DNA from: Acanthopleura granulata
Lineage: Eukaryota > Mollusca > Polyplacophora > Chitonida > Chitonidae
Assembly: GCA_016165875.1 (NCBI GenBank)
Contig: JABBOT010000003.1
Span: 31,973,663-32,037,662 of the forward strand
Length of the DNA stretch: 64,000 bases
Direction of reading: 5' to 3'
The notes under the pieces are model-generated. The model saw nothing but the letters and a program-made list of their open reading frames with translations, searched no databases and was not told the origin of the DNA. A program made the translations under genes and the position numbers. Shown here one piece after another: positions 11,201-21,269 of this stretch (positions are counted from its first letter, which is position 1; each line of letters begins with the position of its first letter).

Positions 11201-14200
11201 TACGTAAGTAAACTATGGAGTTTGGATTTGTTTTGTGCACAGGCTGTACGGATTCGAAACATCGCTGACATAAACATTCAAATATGAATGAATGACTATG
11301 GCTTAACAACACCTTTTAGTGCAATATATTGCAGCCATGTATTTTATTTTGCTGAATGCTGAATGACACTGTGCTACTATTGCAGAGTGGGCTGTGCACC
11401 TATACCTGTCCCTGCAACTGATCCTTTTTTCGGGACATTTGGAAGACTGTGTATCAATTTCGCTAGAGCAGCTCCGGACACTGATATTCTTTGTGATGGG
11501 AGTAAGTGGTGATATTTGTTTTTTTGTTTTTTTATTTTATTTATTTGATTGGTGTTTTACGCCGTGCTCAAGAATGTTTCACTTATACCACGGCGGCGTG
11601 GGAGGAAAGTGAGGAATAGCCCGGGGGAAATCCCCTATCATCCTGCAGGTTGCTGGCTGACCTTCCCACGTACGGCAGTTTTGGTTGATGGCATAGGCAT
11701 CACAGTACAGCTTTCATTTTTACCGTAGTGCAATTTTTTAGTTTAGTCGCAAAAGAATCTACAGAAAGTCTCACCATCTAGATTCAGAGTATGGCTGAAA
11801 AGTACGAAACATTGTCCCTCGAGTACTAATTTTTGAACGAGGAGACGGTGTGTTCTAATCCAGCTCTAGTTAGACCAGCAGCTGCGATCAGGATTTATTA
11901 GGCTCATAGTGAGATCCTGTTGGTTTTTCTAGTCTGTATACGAAACCTTTCACTTGATACCAGTTTAACGTCACATGTGTGAAAAACTCTGAAAAAGCAA
12001 TCGCTTTGGTAGTCTAGTGGCTAGAGCGTCCACCTCGAGGACGATCCAGAATCAATCCGGAGTCAAGTCAAACCAAAAATTTTAAAAATGATGCGTCTTG
12101 CTGCCTCCATTAGCGCTTAGCGGTGTCAGTATAATGTGTTCCAGTGGGGGCAGCACCTTGTCAGCGTAGACTCGTCCTGGCTCAAGAAGGTCTCTGATCA
12201 CAGCTGGGTTGTTCATTTTTGTAACTGATCACTAATCGTGATCTAAATGCAGAGATGGACTACAAATCGAACAGCTTTGGCACTAGTTGATTTAGGCAGG
12301 AAGTTACCCAGTTGGGTTGTACATGTACGTCTAGAAGATTGAACAGGTAATTGTGGCGATCACCATAAAGACATTGCCTATACCTGTTGGGGACAAAAAA
12401 AAAAAAACAAGAAAAAAAAAAACAAGAAAAAAAACAAAAAAACAACAACAACAACAGCAACAAAACAACAAAAAGCAAAACAAAAATCCCCCCCCAAAAC
12501 AAAGATATACAGATCCATATCTCTTTTGTTAAGACGTTAAGTTTCGTGTCTGTTATGTTTTTTCCGACACGCCGCTCGAGCGAGGCCGCACTATGAATGT
12601 TCATACAATGTCAGGCCTACTACAAGGAGGTTCCATCATGATATCACCGAAATAATGTTGAAAGCGATGCTAACAACCTACCAAACCAAATGCACAGTTT
12701 TTAGTTTTTTAATCTTTTGCTTCAGCGCACCGACAGCAGAAGAACCGAGTGACGCATTATTTGGACGCCTCCATGGTGTATGGCAGCGATCAGGCCACCG
12801 CGGATAGCATCAGGACATTCGCCGATGGTAACCTGATTCACCTTTGCTTAAAAGGAAGACAACAATAGACCAAATATATATATATATATATCGATAAACA
12901 ATCTCAATTAAATACCAGTTTTCAAGAAAACTTCACTTTCTGTGTGACATACATATCGCAGTTCAAAGCAAGCAAAAACTCCCACTCAGGGAAAGTTCTA
13001 CGGCCCGCCATGCTCTCAGTTTTAACCAATCAATGGCGAGATATTTCTAACACTCGAGAAGGCATGTGTTTCTGCTGTGACGTCACCAGTTCCTAGTTCA
13101 CTACTTTGCCATATAAAAGAGTGTTAAAAAAGTTGTTTTCCCTCTGATTACGAGACAATTCTAGTGTAGCTTAAAACTATTTTCAACGAGAAAGTGGTAG
13201 TGGAATACGTCTGGGGTTATTTCCCAAGGTCTCAATGCATGGCTTTCGATTGTAATAATAAAGGCGATCGTACTTTGCACACAAAAACGTGTCTCGCCTC
13301 TAATATTGAAGAGCACAGGGTACGGATGACGCGACATTGTGTTTCCCATTTCTCTAAAATCGTGAATCCCATGGTGTCGTAATAACTCTACATTAATGGT
13401 GATTTATAGAAATGCGAAGCACGCCATAAAGATACCTTAAACCCTTTTTCTGAAATAAATTTGGTTATAGGTTTTGTGGTCTTTTCATTTAAATTTTTGT
13501 CGAAGAAATTCCCCAAGGATATCTACAGACAGGCTCTCCTTGGCAACAAATTGTAATGGATTCCATGAACTTTGATTTGCCAAAAAAAATCGTTTGATTT
13601 ACGAGATGAGCTCTTCGATTTAGATCAAAGGAATAATCAACATATAAAGCCTATGCTGGAGTAATAAAACAGATATTCCAACAGATATTATTCTTAGCAG
13701 AACAGTCTCAGGAAATTTACATATACATTTACATGTACATTATATATACATTTACATTATAAACAAAGTACAAACGTTACAAACGTTGAAGGTCTAAAAT
13801 GAGGTTTTATATATATAGTTTTTGTAGTAATATTGTTCTCTGTATTTCCCTAGGTCTGTTGGACACAGTTTCAGCGCCACAAGACGGCCTTGAACTCTTG
13901 CCTCAAAGTCCAACGCAAGGGACATTTGGCTGCAGAGCTCCTGTATCTAGCAGCGATTTCTGCTTTATTGCTGGTATTGCTTTGGCTTGTGTGCTACGAG
14001 TTTAAATAGTGTCATTGACTTTACCAATGCTTTAGTTCTATATTATTTAGGCTCAAAAAACTCTTCTGCGCGATTGTGTCAACCGTGAACGATCATGAGA
14101 CTTTCAAAGAATGAGTAATCGGATGAATCTGTGAAAAGGTTGACTTATTTACAGATTATTTATTCATTTATTTAGTCACTATTGTTTCTCGACACACCCA

Positions 14201-17200
14201 AGAATCCTTCACTTTCACAAAGGCTGCCACTGGGTAGAGGAAACCAGATTGCCCGAGGTAACCACAGGCCTTTCGAACTTCTCAAGGCCGGTTTTAAGTT
14301 CACTTGTTAAATATAAAGCAACATTTATGGACAAAATATGTTTAACAGTAAATGATGCAGGGTAAAATGCAAAGGGTCTCACAAAAGAAATAATGCGATC
14401 TTATAGCTTTCTATATAAAAAGCGAATACAGATACCTGATAAATTTATTCTTAAAAAGGTGCTAATTTACATAACACTTCCCATAGCTTTTACAATAAAA
14501 TTGGCACCACCAATTTTGACCAACGTGACCACAAGGTTCTTTTGTCACCTACGCAGGTGATGGACGTGTGAACCAGAATCCGATGCTGATGTCAATGCAC
14601 ACATTGTTCCTGCGAGAACACAACAGGGTGGCCAGAGAACTGAAGAGTCTTAATCCCGGTTGGGATGACGAAAAATTATACCAAGAGGCCAGGCGTATCG
14701 TGATCGCCGAGTACCAAAACATTGTGTACGGCGAGTATCTGTCGACATTGTTAAGTAAACGTGTTGCCCGCAAACTTGGACTACAACCGAAAAACCCTGG
14801 CGCCTATTATAAAGATTATGATCCCGATGTCAACCCGGCGATAAGAAACGAGTTTATGGCGGCGGGCTATAGATCAGGCCACAGTACCATAGATAGCACG
14901 ATTTCGCCGGGCGAGCTACTGAAAGATCATTTCTTTCAGCCAGCCACCATTTACGATCCGACCAAAGGGATCGACTTCTTGGTGAGTAACTTGGTCCAAA
15001 ACCCTCAACAGACAATGGACAGGCTGAAAACGAGTCAGGTTACTAACCATTTGTTTCAGTTTGCCGATGGTAATGGCGGGGACTTGGCCGCCACGAATAT
15101 TCAGCGAGGACGCGACCACGGGCTACCATCCTACAACGACATGCGGGAACTGTGTGGATTGCCGAGAGCCATGTCCTTTAACGATGGCGTCGGAGGACTG
15201 GAACACCACACGGCCGACTCCGCCAGTCGACTAAGTTCTGTTTACGCGTAAGTATGTAGAATGGTATGAAAAGACCACAATATAGAGTGTACAGAAATAC
15301 AACTTAAAAGACTACAGTATGGAGGGTAAATGCAGAGTAGCGACATTTATAGTGTGGTAATTGGTGAATAGCCATAAGTAAACGGTGAAATCCACTTGCC
15401 AGTTTACGTCAGTTAGAGTTTTATTCCAACTATTTATGTAAATGGTGGGAATTTAACAACTTTCCCACCTGTTCGCATCACGACTTCATCACTTTTAGTT
15501 AAAAACAAGAAATTGCGCGGACAGCAATTTCAATTTATTAAACGTCACTGGTGTAGAATAACTCAAACTACCATGATGCATGTTAGCACATTTAATGCAT
15601 GTACAGAATAACATGAAAACAAAGCCAAGGGAGAAAGCCTTCCGGATGCTTTGTCCAAAAGAATCCCGATTTATGCAGGAATATATATGTGTGTATTAAA
15701 GGAATGGCAACCCCATGTGCAAGTATGATATGTGCCAATGCCATTACTAAAAAATAAATATTAATAATCGCCTGTCAAATAACTTCTGGGTTTGTCTCAT
15801 TTATAAACAGAGGTGTAGAAGAGAGGATTTCACATAGATACAGGTATACAAATGAATGGAGAACAATGCAAAGACAATGGAAAGGAAAATCAGTGCTAAG
15901 AAAAGATTCATTTATTTATTTCATTTGTCTTTTCGTCGTACTCAAGAATATTTCATTTATCCGAGGGCGGCTAGCATAATGGTGGGAGAAACCCGGGCAG
16001 AGCCCGGCGGGAACCCACTACCATCCGCAGGCTGCTGAGAAAAGATGGTCCTTAGACCAACATTATATCAATTCATTAAACCCTGAAATAATAACTACAC
16101 ATTGTCTTAGAATTCTTACATCGTATGTAAAAAAAGAGGCAACAACATGGAGGCTTAAAATATGCAACGATCTGAGCATAGTTTCTAAGGAAGGCTTAGT
16201 GACTCCAACTTTATTTAGATCTGCAAGATATAGTTTCCTTGCATCACTGTACGTTTTGCAATGGAATAACAGGTGTGATATAGAATCTTCCACTAAAGTT
16301 GTCTCACAAAGACATGAGTCATGCTGACTGAATCTATGTAAATATGAATTCACTGGGAAATGACCAGAGCTCAATCGGTCAACGAGGACATCGACCCGTC
16401 TAGCAGGACGCCCCACAAACCGAGAGGTCCCAAGAGGGTACATCTGATGGAAAAACCTCCCTTTTGTATTTCTATCCCAGTCATACTGCCACAAGGAATA
16501 CAATATAAAAGACGACAGTGTAGGGAGTAAAATCATTCCATGGACGACAGTGTCATAGTTGGCAAATGGTCACACGTAACAGGTGAATAAAAATGAGTTC
16601 TTTTTAGCCAAACTGTACAGAGAGCAGCTCCTTTTGTTTTTTTTTCCTCAGGATCACTTGACCAATAAGGTCGCGTATTCTAATCAAACAATGGCAGGTG
16701 TACAAAGGTGCGACTTTTTGCCAGAAAATTTGCTAAATACTTGACCAGGTACAGTAAATTACTTTGGGCTAACAACCTTCAAATGGGCTGGTTCTATGTA
16801 CTGTGGTGCAGGGTTGACTTTAGCATGTACCTAGTTCTGAACACCGAATATATTTTACTTTTTGTTAAACAAGGAAATGATATTTTTGTTACTTTGTTAG
16901 AGACCCAGATGACATCGAGGCTTGGACAGGAATGTCTTCAGAGATGAGGATAAAAGGAGGCGTGTTCGGACCGACTGCGGCCTGCATCACGGCTTTACAA
17001 TTCGATTATCTCAAGAGGGGAGACAGGTTTTACTACGAAAATAACGAAGTGGATACGAAATTCACAAAAAGTACGACACGAAAACTCGAAACGTTTCCTA
17101 TTATTAGTCAAATACACAAATAAAAGTTTTAGAAAATAAAGATATAAAAAAGCAGTTTGAGCATGAATGAATGGTTATAGTTTACCATCACGTCGGCAGT

Positions 17201-18853
17201 ATCTCAGCCATATGGTGGTGAGAACATGCAAATTTAGAAGAGTACGGCCAGGAAAGCTCAGTGTAAAAAACAGGTTAAACTACCATAAGGTCTTGACAAT
17301 TTGGGGAAAAAGTACTTAGAATTCTTACAGAACATAAGATTTTATATGTTTGCATTTGGCCATCATGCCACTGACGATAGAAAAAAGACTTTGTATAAAC
17401 TTTGACTATGTTGTCATGGGAGATCTGTTATAATAAAATGCTCAATGTAACGTTTTCCAATGTGATCCGAGATAAAGACAAAAACATTGTACAACAAAAC
17501 AACAGTGTATAATACATTCTTCCTAAGTAAAATGTCGTTGTGGTATTTTCAGAGCAGTTAAAACAACTGCATAAAGCAAGCCTGGCTCGCATTATTTGTG
17601 ATAACACTGGCATCGACTCCATACAGAAAAACGCCTTCTTGGATGTCGCCCCTGGGTAAATATTACAAAGTCTTCTTAATTTCAAAATGTGTAGCGTGAA
17701 TTTGTCACTGTAGACCCTAGTTGTTTTATGTTTGGAAAAGAGGATCAAAACTAGATGTCAAAGCATCATATGCATGTATGTCTTTTTTCTTTGCACTAAT
17801 ATGATGTGTATAACGGTACGTGGCGCCTGTGGAAGTTTATTAGTAATTTTCCAACGGTTTTGGGTTTACACCGGGTACTCTGGTTTCCTTCCGCTCACAA
17901 GACTGGCCACCGTCACATAGAACTAAGTGAAAAATTCTTAAGCATAACGTTAAGCAAGAACAAATAAGATCATATTTAGCGTATCTTGTCATCCTGCCAA
18001 TTCAAATGATTTTATATATACCATACTCACTCAGCATACCGGATCGATATGCAATTACTTCTTACCCAGTTTATTCCAGTGTATTGCCACATTAAAGATT
18101 GATCTGACTTATAGCCTACAGGCTCATCAGAATTATTGGGAATGTGTATATAATTGATCATATTTATAGCGTGTGGGAAGTGTTGTGGGATTTCGCCAGC
18201 CGCTACACGGTTTCCTCCAACCATAATGGTAGCAGCCGTCCTTAGTGAAATATTCTTGAGTACAACGTAAAACATCAATCCAAAAAATTACTAACTGTTC
18301 ATAGCTTACTGAGTCATCCTCACAAATTCCCGCCAGCAATCTCGGATGGTCGTTGGTTTCGCCCTAGCTCTGTCCGGTAGCATCTCACCACAATGCTGGC
18401 CGCCGTCATGGAAGTGAAATACTCTTGAGTATTGCTTAAAACAGCAATCAAATAAATGAAAAAATAACTCCGAATGATCATATTTGTAGAGTAAAGAGTA
18501 AACAGGCCTTTATTTGAATACTTGATACTTAGCGCAACCAGCCGTCCTAACAACTCAGAATGATCATGCGCATAGGGTACAGAGTCAAGAGATATATTCG
18601 GAACACAATACTTCATACTTAGCGTACTCATTCTGGCCATTCCAATTGATCGAAAGGAGTGAACCAGCTAGAATGTCAATCACTTCAAAAGTGTTTCAAA
18701 GTAGTTCAATACTTTAAGTGTATACACTCTTTCTACAACTAATACGTGCTTAAATTTATAACATAATTCTGTTTTCCCTCTCTTTATGATAGAAACAAAC
18801 TGCGCAACTGCAACAATATTAAGCAAGTCAAGATGAACCCTTGGAAAGAGTAG
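8101..18853 (+). CDS. Secreted animal haem peroxidase, complete 11-exon gene (peroxidase 1)
   Basis: Exons: 8101-8234, 8782-8981, 9615-9797, 11149-11203, 11386-11501, 12726-12827, 13854-13973, 14557-15247, 16901-17070, 17553-17655 and 18793-18853. They join in frame to 644 codons plus TAG, the usual size for a single-domain peroxidase. The start is the ATG opening a signal peptide (MNFWKLGPVACMLIVHSWAQ), so the protein is probably secreted. The family oxidises halides, phenols or tyrosines with H2O2. Visible active-site residues: distal Gln159 and His163 (FGQFVSHD), Ca-loop VTHYLDASMVYG, distal Arg307 (GDGR), proximal His412 (YRSGHST) and its partner Asn484 (TNIQRGRDHG). Ser162 and Gln310 stand where mammalian enzymes have the haem-linking Asp and Glu. 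It ends at NPWKE with no extra domain. The paralogue at 25037-34664 has matching splice phases. Confidence 0.94.
8285..8450. repeat. Dispersed repeat family 3 copy (intron 1 of peroxidase 1)
   Basis: It contains GATTGTTGTTTAACGC, ACTCAAGAAACTTTCACTTAC, CAGTTTTAGTTATCTGTGG and GGCAAGTTACTGACAAA. This resembles family 1 in layout but differs in sequence. Related pieces are at 14160-14300, 25375-25460, 29690-29860 and 33185-33310. Confidence 0.55.
9615..9797 (+). CDS. Peroxidase 1 exon 3: distal histidine
   Basis: This is a 183-base symmetrical phase-1 exon. It codes NHITMEFGQFVSHDVNRN, where Gln and His are the distal haem-pocket residues and the Asp after His is the first Ca ligand. The residue before His is Ser, not Asp. 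Confidence 0.93.
11533..11690 (-). repeat. tRNA-SINE family 1 copy
   Basis: Tail-first on the + strand: TTTATTTATTTGATTGGTG, then CTCAAGAATGTTTCACTTA, then GTTGCTGGCTGACCTTCCCA. It lies just after exon 5 of peroxidase 1, in intron 5. The tRNA head is lost. Confidence 0.8.
12003..12200 (+). repeat. Second tRNA-derived repeat family, head-containing copy
   Basis: It begins with a tRNA-like A-box stretch (TAGTCTAGTGGCTAGAGCG). It continues through GTCAGTATAATGTG and a GGCAGCACCTTGTCAGCGTA / GACTCGTCCTGGCTCAAGAAG body. The body matches pieces near 43010-43175 and 59600-59800. It is intronic in peroxidase 1. Confidence 0.5.
12396..12500. repeat. A-rich simple repeat with CAA run
   Basis: Runs of A are interrupted by C or G and followed by CAACAACAACAACAG and a short C run. 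The apparent open frames here on both strands are low-complexity artefacts. A similar tract is at 54525-54600. Confidence 0.85.
13854..15247 (+). CDS. Peroxidase 1 exons 7-8: catalytic core
   Basis: Exon 7 (13854-13973) ends TDFCFIAG-like (SSDFCFIA G) and exon 8 (14557-15247) starts GDGRVNQNPMLMSMHT, giving the family signature around the distal Arg. Exon 8 is the longest exon (691 bases). It holds LFLREHNRVARELKSLNP, the proximal His (YRSGHST) and TNIQRGRDHGLPSYN. The exon 8 counterpart in the - strand paralogue is 688 bases, one codon shorter. Confidence 0.93.
14160..14300. repeat. Dispersed repeat family 3 copy
   Basis: CACACCCAAGAATCCTTCAC, GAGGAAACCAGATTGCCCGA and CTTCTCAAG segments follow the order seen in the 8285-8450 repeat. 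It is diverged and lies in intron 7 of peroxidase 1. Confidence 0.45.
15300..15625 (+). repeat. Dispersed repeat, copy 2
   Basis: It is the partner of 7140-7455, sharing CAGTTAGAGTTTTATTCCAA and AACATGAAAACAAAG near its ends. It lies in intron 8 of peroxidase 1. Confidence 0.55.
15903..16038 (-). repeat. tRNA-SINE family 1 copy, body only
   Basis: Tail and body are clear (CTCAAGAATATTTCATTTAT, GGTGGGAGAAACCCGGGCAG, CCATCCGCAGGCTGCTGAG). It stops abruptly at a LINE-derived segment, with no tRNA head. Confidence 0.8.
16063..16536 (-). mobile_element. 5'-truncated LINE fragment (ORF2 C-terminal end)
   Basis: An open frame of 157 codons reads GHFPVNSYLHRF, then a Cys-x-Cys (CLC) and HLLFHC arrangement. 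This is the C-terminal region typical of non-LTR retrotransposon ORF2 proteins, past the reverse transcriptase domain. No RT motif is present, so this is a dead 3' remnant. It sits in intron 8 of peroxidase 1, antisense to the gene. The clade is not assigned. Confidence 0.6.
16505..16615 (+). repeat. Dispersed repeat, copy 3 (partial)
   Basis: GACAGTGTCATAGTTGGCAA and ATGGTCACA match the start of the 7140-7455 repeat. It abuts the LINE fragment, so the repeat may be part of the LINE's flanking or untranslated sequence. Confidence 0.4.
16901..17070 (+). CDS. Peroxidase 1 exon 9
   Basis: It codes DPDDIEAWTGMSSE, then FGPTAACITALQF and LKRGDRFYYEN, the conserved C-terminal part of the peroxidase fold. 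It is the same length (170 bases) as exon 9 of the paralogue. The donor GTACGA is weaker than the paralogue's GTAAGT. Confidence 0.9.
18170..18275 (+). repeat. tRNA-SINE family 1, 3' fragment
   Basis: Sense orientation: TTTCCTCCAACCATAATGGT, GTGAAATATTCTTGAGTA, then a GTAAAACATCAATCCAAA tail. It is in intron 10 of peroxidase 1, about 70 bp before another copy. Confidence 0.75.
18340..18465 (+). repeat. tRNA-SINE family 1, 3' fragment
   Basis: Sense orientation: GGATGGTCGTTGGTTTCGCC, ATGCTGGCCGCCGTCATGG, CTTGAGTATTGCTTAAAACA, then CAAATAAATG. The 5' tRNA head is absent. Confidence 0.75.
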
Positions 18854-19051
18854 AGTTCTTATTCCCGTTCACCTTGACGTGACATGGGTCAGCCGCCACT
18901 ACACAGCAAGGATATTGGTAGGATAGCTGTGTCTTGTGGGGGTGGGTGGATGGGCGGAGAATGGTATGTAGGGTAACAGTATATGTGCAGTAAAAGCCGA
19001 ACTCGGATACTTTTATACCTTTTTCTTGCTTTGTAGCAAGATGTAGTGCAT

Positions 19052-19057
19052 AATAAA
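19052..19057 (+). other. Candidate poly(A) signal of peroxidase 1
   Basis: An AATAAA lies about 200 bases after the peroxidase 1 stop codon. This is a reasonable distance for 3' end formation, but I cannot confirm use. Confidence 0.35.
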
Positions 19058-19059
19058 AA

Positions 19060-20220
19060 TTTGGACCTTTCAATGTCTACAATCAAAGTCTTCTGCATGT
19101 TTCTGCAGTACGTAATGGATTTCACGCATAGGATATGACACCCTCCGACATTAAAGGAAACTGTTCTTCTTCTACTTTCGGGTAACTGTCTTCCATTAAA
19201 GTTGAATATGTTTTAAAAGATTTTTATGGCAGTTTTAGAGCTAAGGCGAGGCGCCTTACGATCTTGTTATCAGACACTTAATATATGTATTCCAACACAC
19301 ACTAATTACGCATGGTCGATATTGTGTGGAAGAAAACTTTCATTACCGTTTTTCACTTTACGGTAGATTTGTTTTGTTTTTTGTTTTGCGTATAAGATTC
19401 GTTCTATTTTGCGCTATTGTTCTTAACGCTAACGCTATGGCCAATTGTTCTTGAGTAACTAGGACATCACTAATATACCATCAGCATATATCACTATGTC
19501 ATTATAACGCTAGAACTACCTGGGACGACCACCTCTGTGGGAGCATGTCGTCGCTGTTTTTGTTGTAGTTGGGAATATTGTCCTTCTTGTTCTAAATCGA
19601 GGGTTGTATTCTATGATACGCACTTGATTCGCAACTTGTGATCGCACTAATTACTTTCTTGTTTTTAATTAAACTAATTATTATCAAAGGGTTTATATAT
19701 TACACCCGCGAGAAGCTGTCAACCAGGTCCTTAATATGGACTAGCACACAAGGGAAGAATACTTTGCAAGTTTACTTCCTGAGGAAATAAAGTACTGCAT
19801 GGGCAGGTTTTATCACATTTTGAAGTGATTTGTCTCGTATGTTAGTTTGTATTTAATTACTGTCATTTATCTCTACATCATGCGAGTTACTTTTGAAGGA
19901 TGACCACAATATTTCGTTGCCCGATGCCCTGCCTTTTCCCGCATATCCCGACGGTTCGGCTGAGGCATATAGCCCGTGACATATATTTCCTTGACTTTTG
20001 TTTAACGTTATACTCTAAACATATTCTCTCATACAATAGGGGTGACTTTGATAAGTGTGCGGGGAACTGGAATGCTAGGGATAACACTTAACACTTTCCA
20101 TCGTGTGTCGTGCTACCATGCTTACAATATTGGCTGAGAACAAGTGCGCTTCAACAGTTGTTCAAACTTTTTCAAAGACATAGTCGACGGATTATTGTTA
20201 TGGAGGACCCAGAAACAATA
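19060..20220. other. Intergenic stretch, nothing recognised
   Basis: Short open frames (about 60-80 codons) on both strands have no recognisable motif or splice context. Confidence 0.4.
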
Positions 20221-20221
20221 A

Positions 20222-20292
20222 GAGCGGTGACCCCGGGTTTGCCCCCGCTCCTCGCGTGCTCTAAATAGGGACTTATAACCACTCGGCCACGG

Positions 20293-20295
<3 letters not shown>
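20222..20295 (-). repeat. tRNA-derived element head (Ser/Leu-like)
   Basis: On the - strand the sequence has a canonical A box (TGGCCGAGTGGTTA) and, about 40 bases on, a degenerate B box (GGGGCAAACCCGGGGTC). No acceptor stem pairs properly, so this is a SINE head or tRNA pseudogene rather than a tRNA gene. Confidence 0.5.

Positions 20296-20331
<36 letters not shown>
20296..20331. repeat. (TA)n microsatellite
   Basis: About 17 TA units adjoin the tRNA-derived head. Confidence 0.95.
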
Positions 20332-20334
<3 letters not shown>

Positions 20335-20707
20335 AGCGATCTTTGGCAAGAGACGCACGAGTTTTCACACTATTACCCGCTTTTTGCCAACAAGTTGCCT
20401 AGAACAATAAAAGCAAGAAAATCTCCGTTTCAGAGTACGGGGTCGAGACCGCTTTTGCCTGACGTAGAGGTTGCAAGATCTCCCTGCCTTGATATGTTTG
20501 AAATATATTCTGTAAAACGCTTTTCTACTATAAGTGAAATATTGTTTCAAAGGAACCAAAGAAGACAGTGATTTCACATTCCTTGAGTCGAAATCTTTAC
20601 CAATAGTAAAAATCAAGCATCTGCATCTATCTGAATTAATCAAAAACATCCAAAATGAAAATGAAACTATTTACTCGTGATAGCTAGTAAATATTAAGTT
20701 ATTCAAC

Positions 20708-21000
20708 ATGGCGCCGCCCAAGAAAGACAGGATGAAAAGAGAGTTCGAAGAAGTAATCGTTTATGCCATGGCAAACCTTGACGTTTCTGTGGAGTTGAAG
20801 GCAAAACAGTTCACCGCTTTTCGTGCGGCATGTATATTGAGAAAACATATATCATTGCCATCTTACCGACTGGGTATGGTAAAAGTCTGATATATCAGCT
20901 TATGTCCTGGATCATCCAGCGTCGAGAACACAACGAGCAACCCACGATAAAGTTATAGCCTATTTTGGTATCCCCTCTGAATTCTGGGTATGTGCGATCC
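20708..21000 (+). pseudogene. RecQ-like helicase N-terminal fragment, broken
   Basis: An ATG frame reads MAPPKKDRMKREFEE and continues to VELKAKQFTAFRAA. The next family motif is in another frame: the Walker A segment AILPTGYGKSLIYQL (20857-20901; LPTGYGKS at 20863-20886). It is followed by a TAG and then VSPLNS, the motif Ia of RecQ-like helicases. A frameshift near 20830 and a stop at about 20957 break it, and later motifs (DEAH, C-terminal helicase) are absent. It is a dead copy, either a truncated retrocopy or a gene fragment carried by a mobile element. Confidence 0.65.
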
Positions 21001-21140
21001 CCCACCAACAGCAGAAATATAAATATATTTAAATTGCTATATCTGTACCATGTATCACCATGATCAAATGTTAAATACTCATGAACCTCTGTAAATTAAC
21101 AGTTTGGTACGTTCGCCATCACGTGCAGTTGTTTACATAA

Positions 21141-21263
21141 GGCTGGAGTAGTCCTCTCAAATCTGCTGACGTCATCCACGAGCCTCGCTTTCGACGTCGC
21201 TGTTGTCAATAGCATTACGCCCAAGTGTATTAGAGATGCAATCTCCGGTGGTAGACAATAGGT
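21141..21263 (+). pseudogene. Uncharacterised ORF remnant
   Basis: A stop-bounded frame without its own start reads AFDVAVVNSITPKCIRDAI and GGRQ before a stop. It recalls uncharacterised proteins encoded in invertebrate repetitive elements, but I cannot name the family. It follows the helicase remnant by about 140 bases, so both may belong to one decayed element. Confidence 0.25.
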
Positions 21264-21269
21264 ACATTT

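Noticed and set aside
11394..11612. 72-codon + strand frame starting at peroxidase 1 exon 5
   Set aside because: Wrong frame; the phase-2 frame gives GCAPIPVPATDPFFG, which fits the family and the paralogue.
12260..12604. 114-codon - strand frame rich in Leu, Phe and Val, and its + strand Lys/Gln counterpart
   Set aside because: Both are translations of an A-rich simple repeat.
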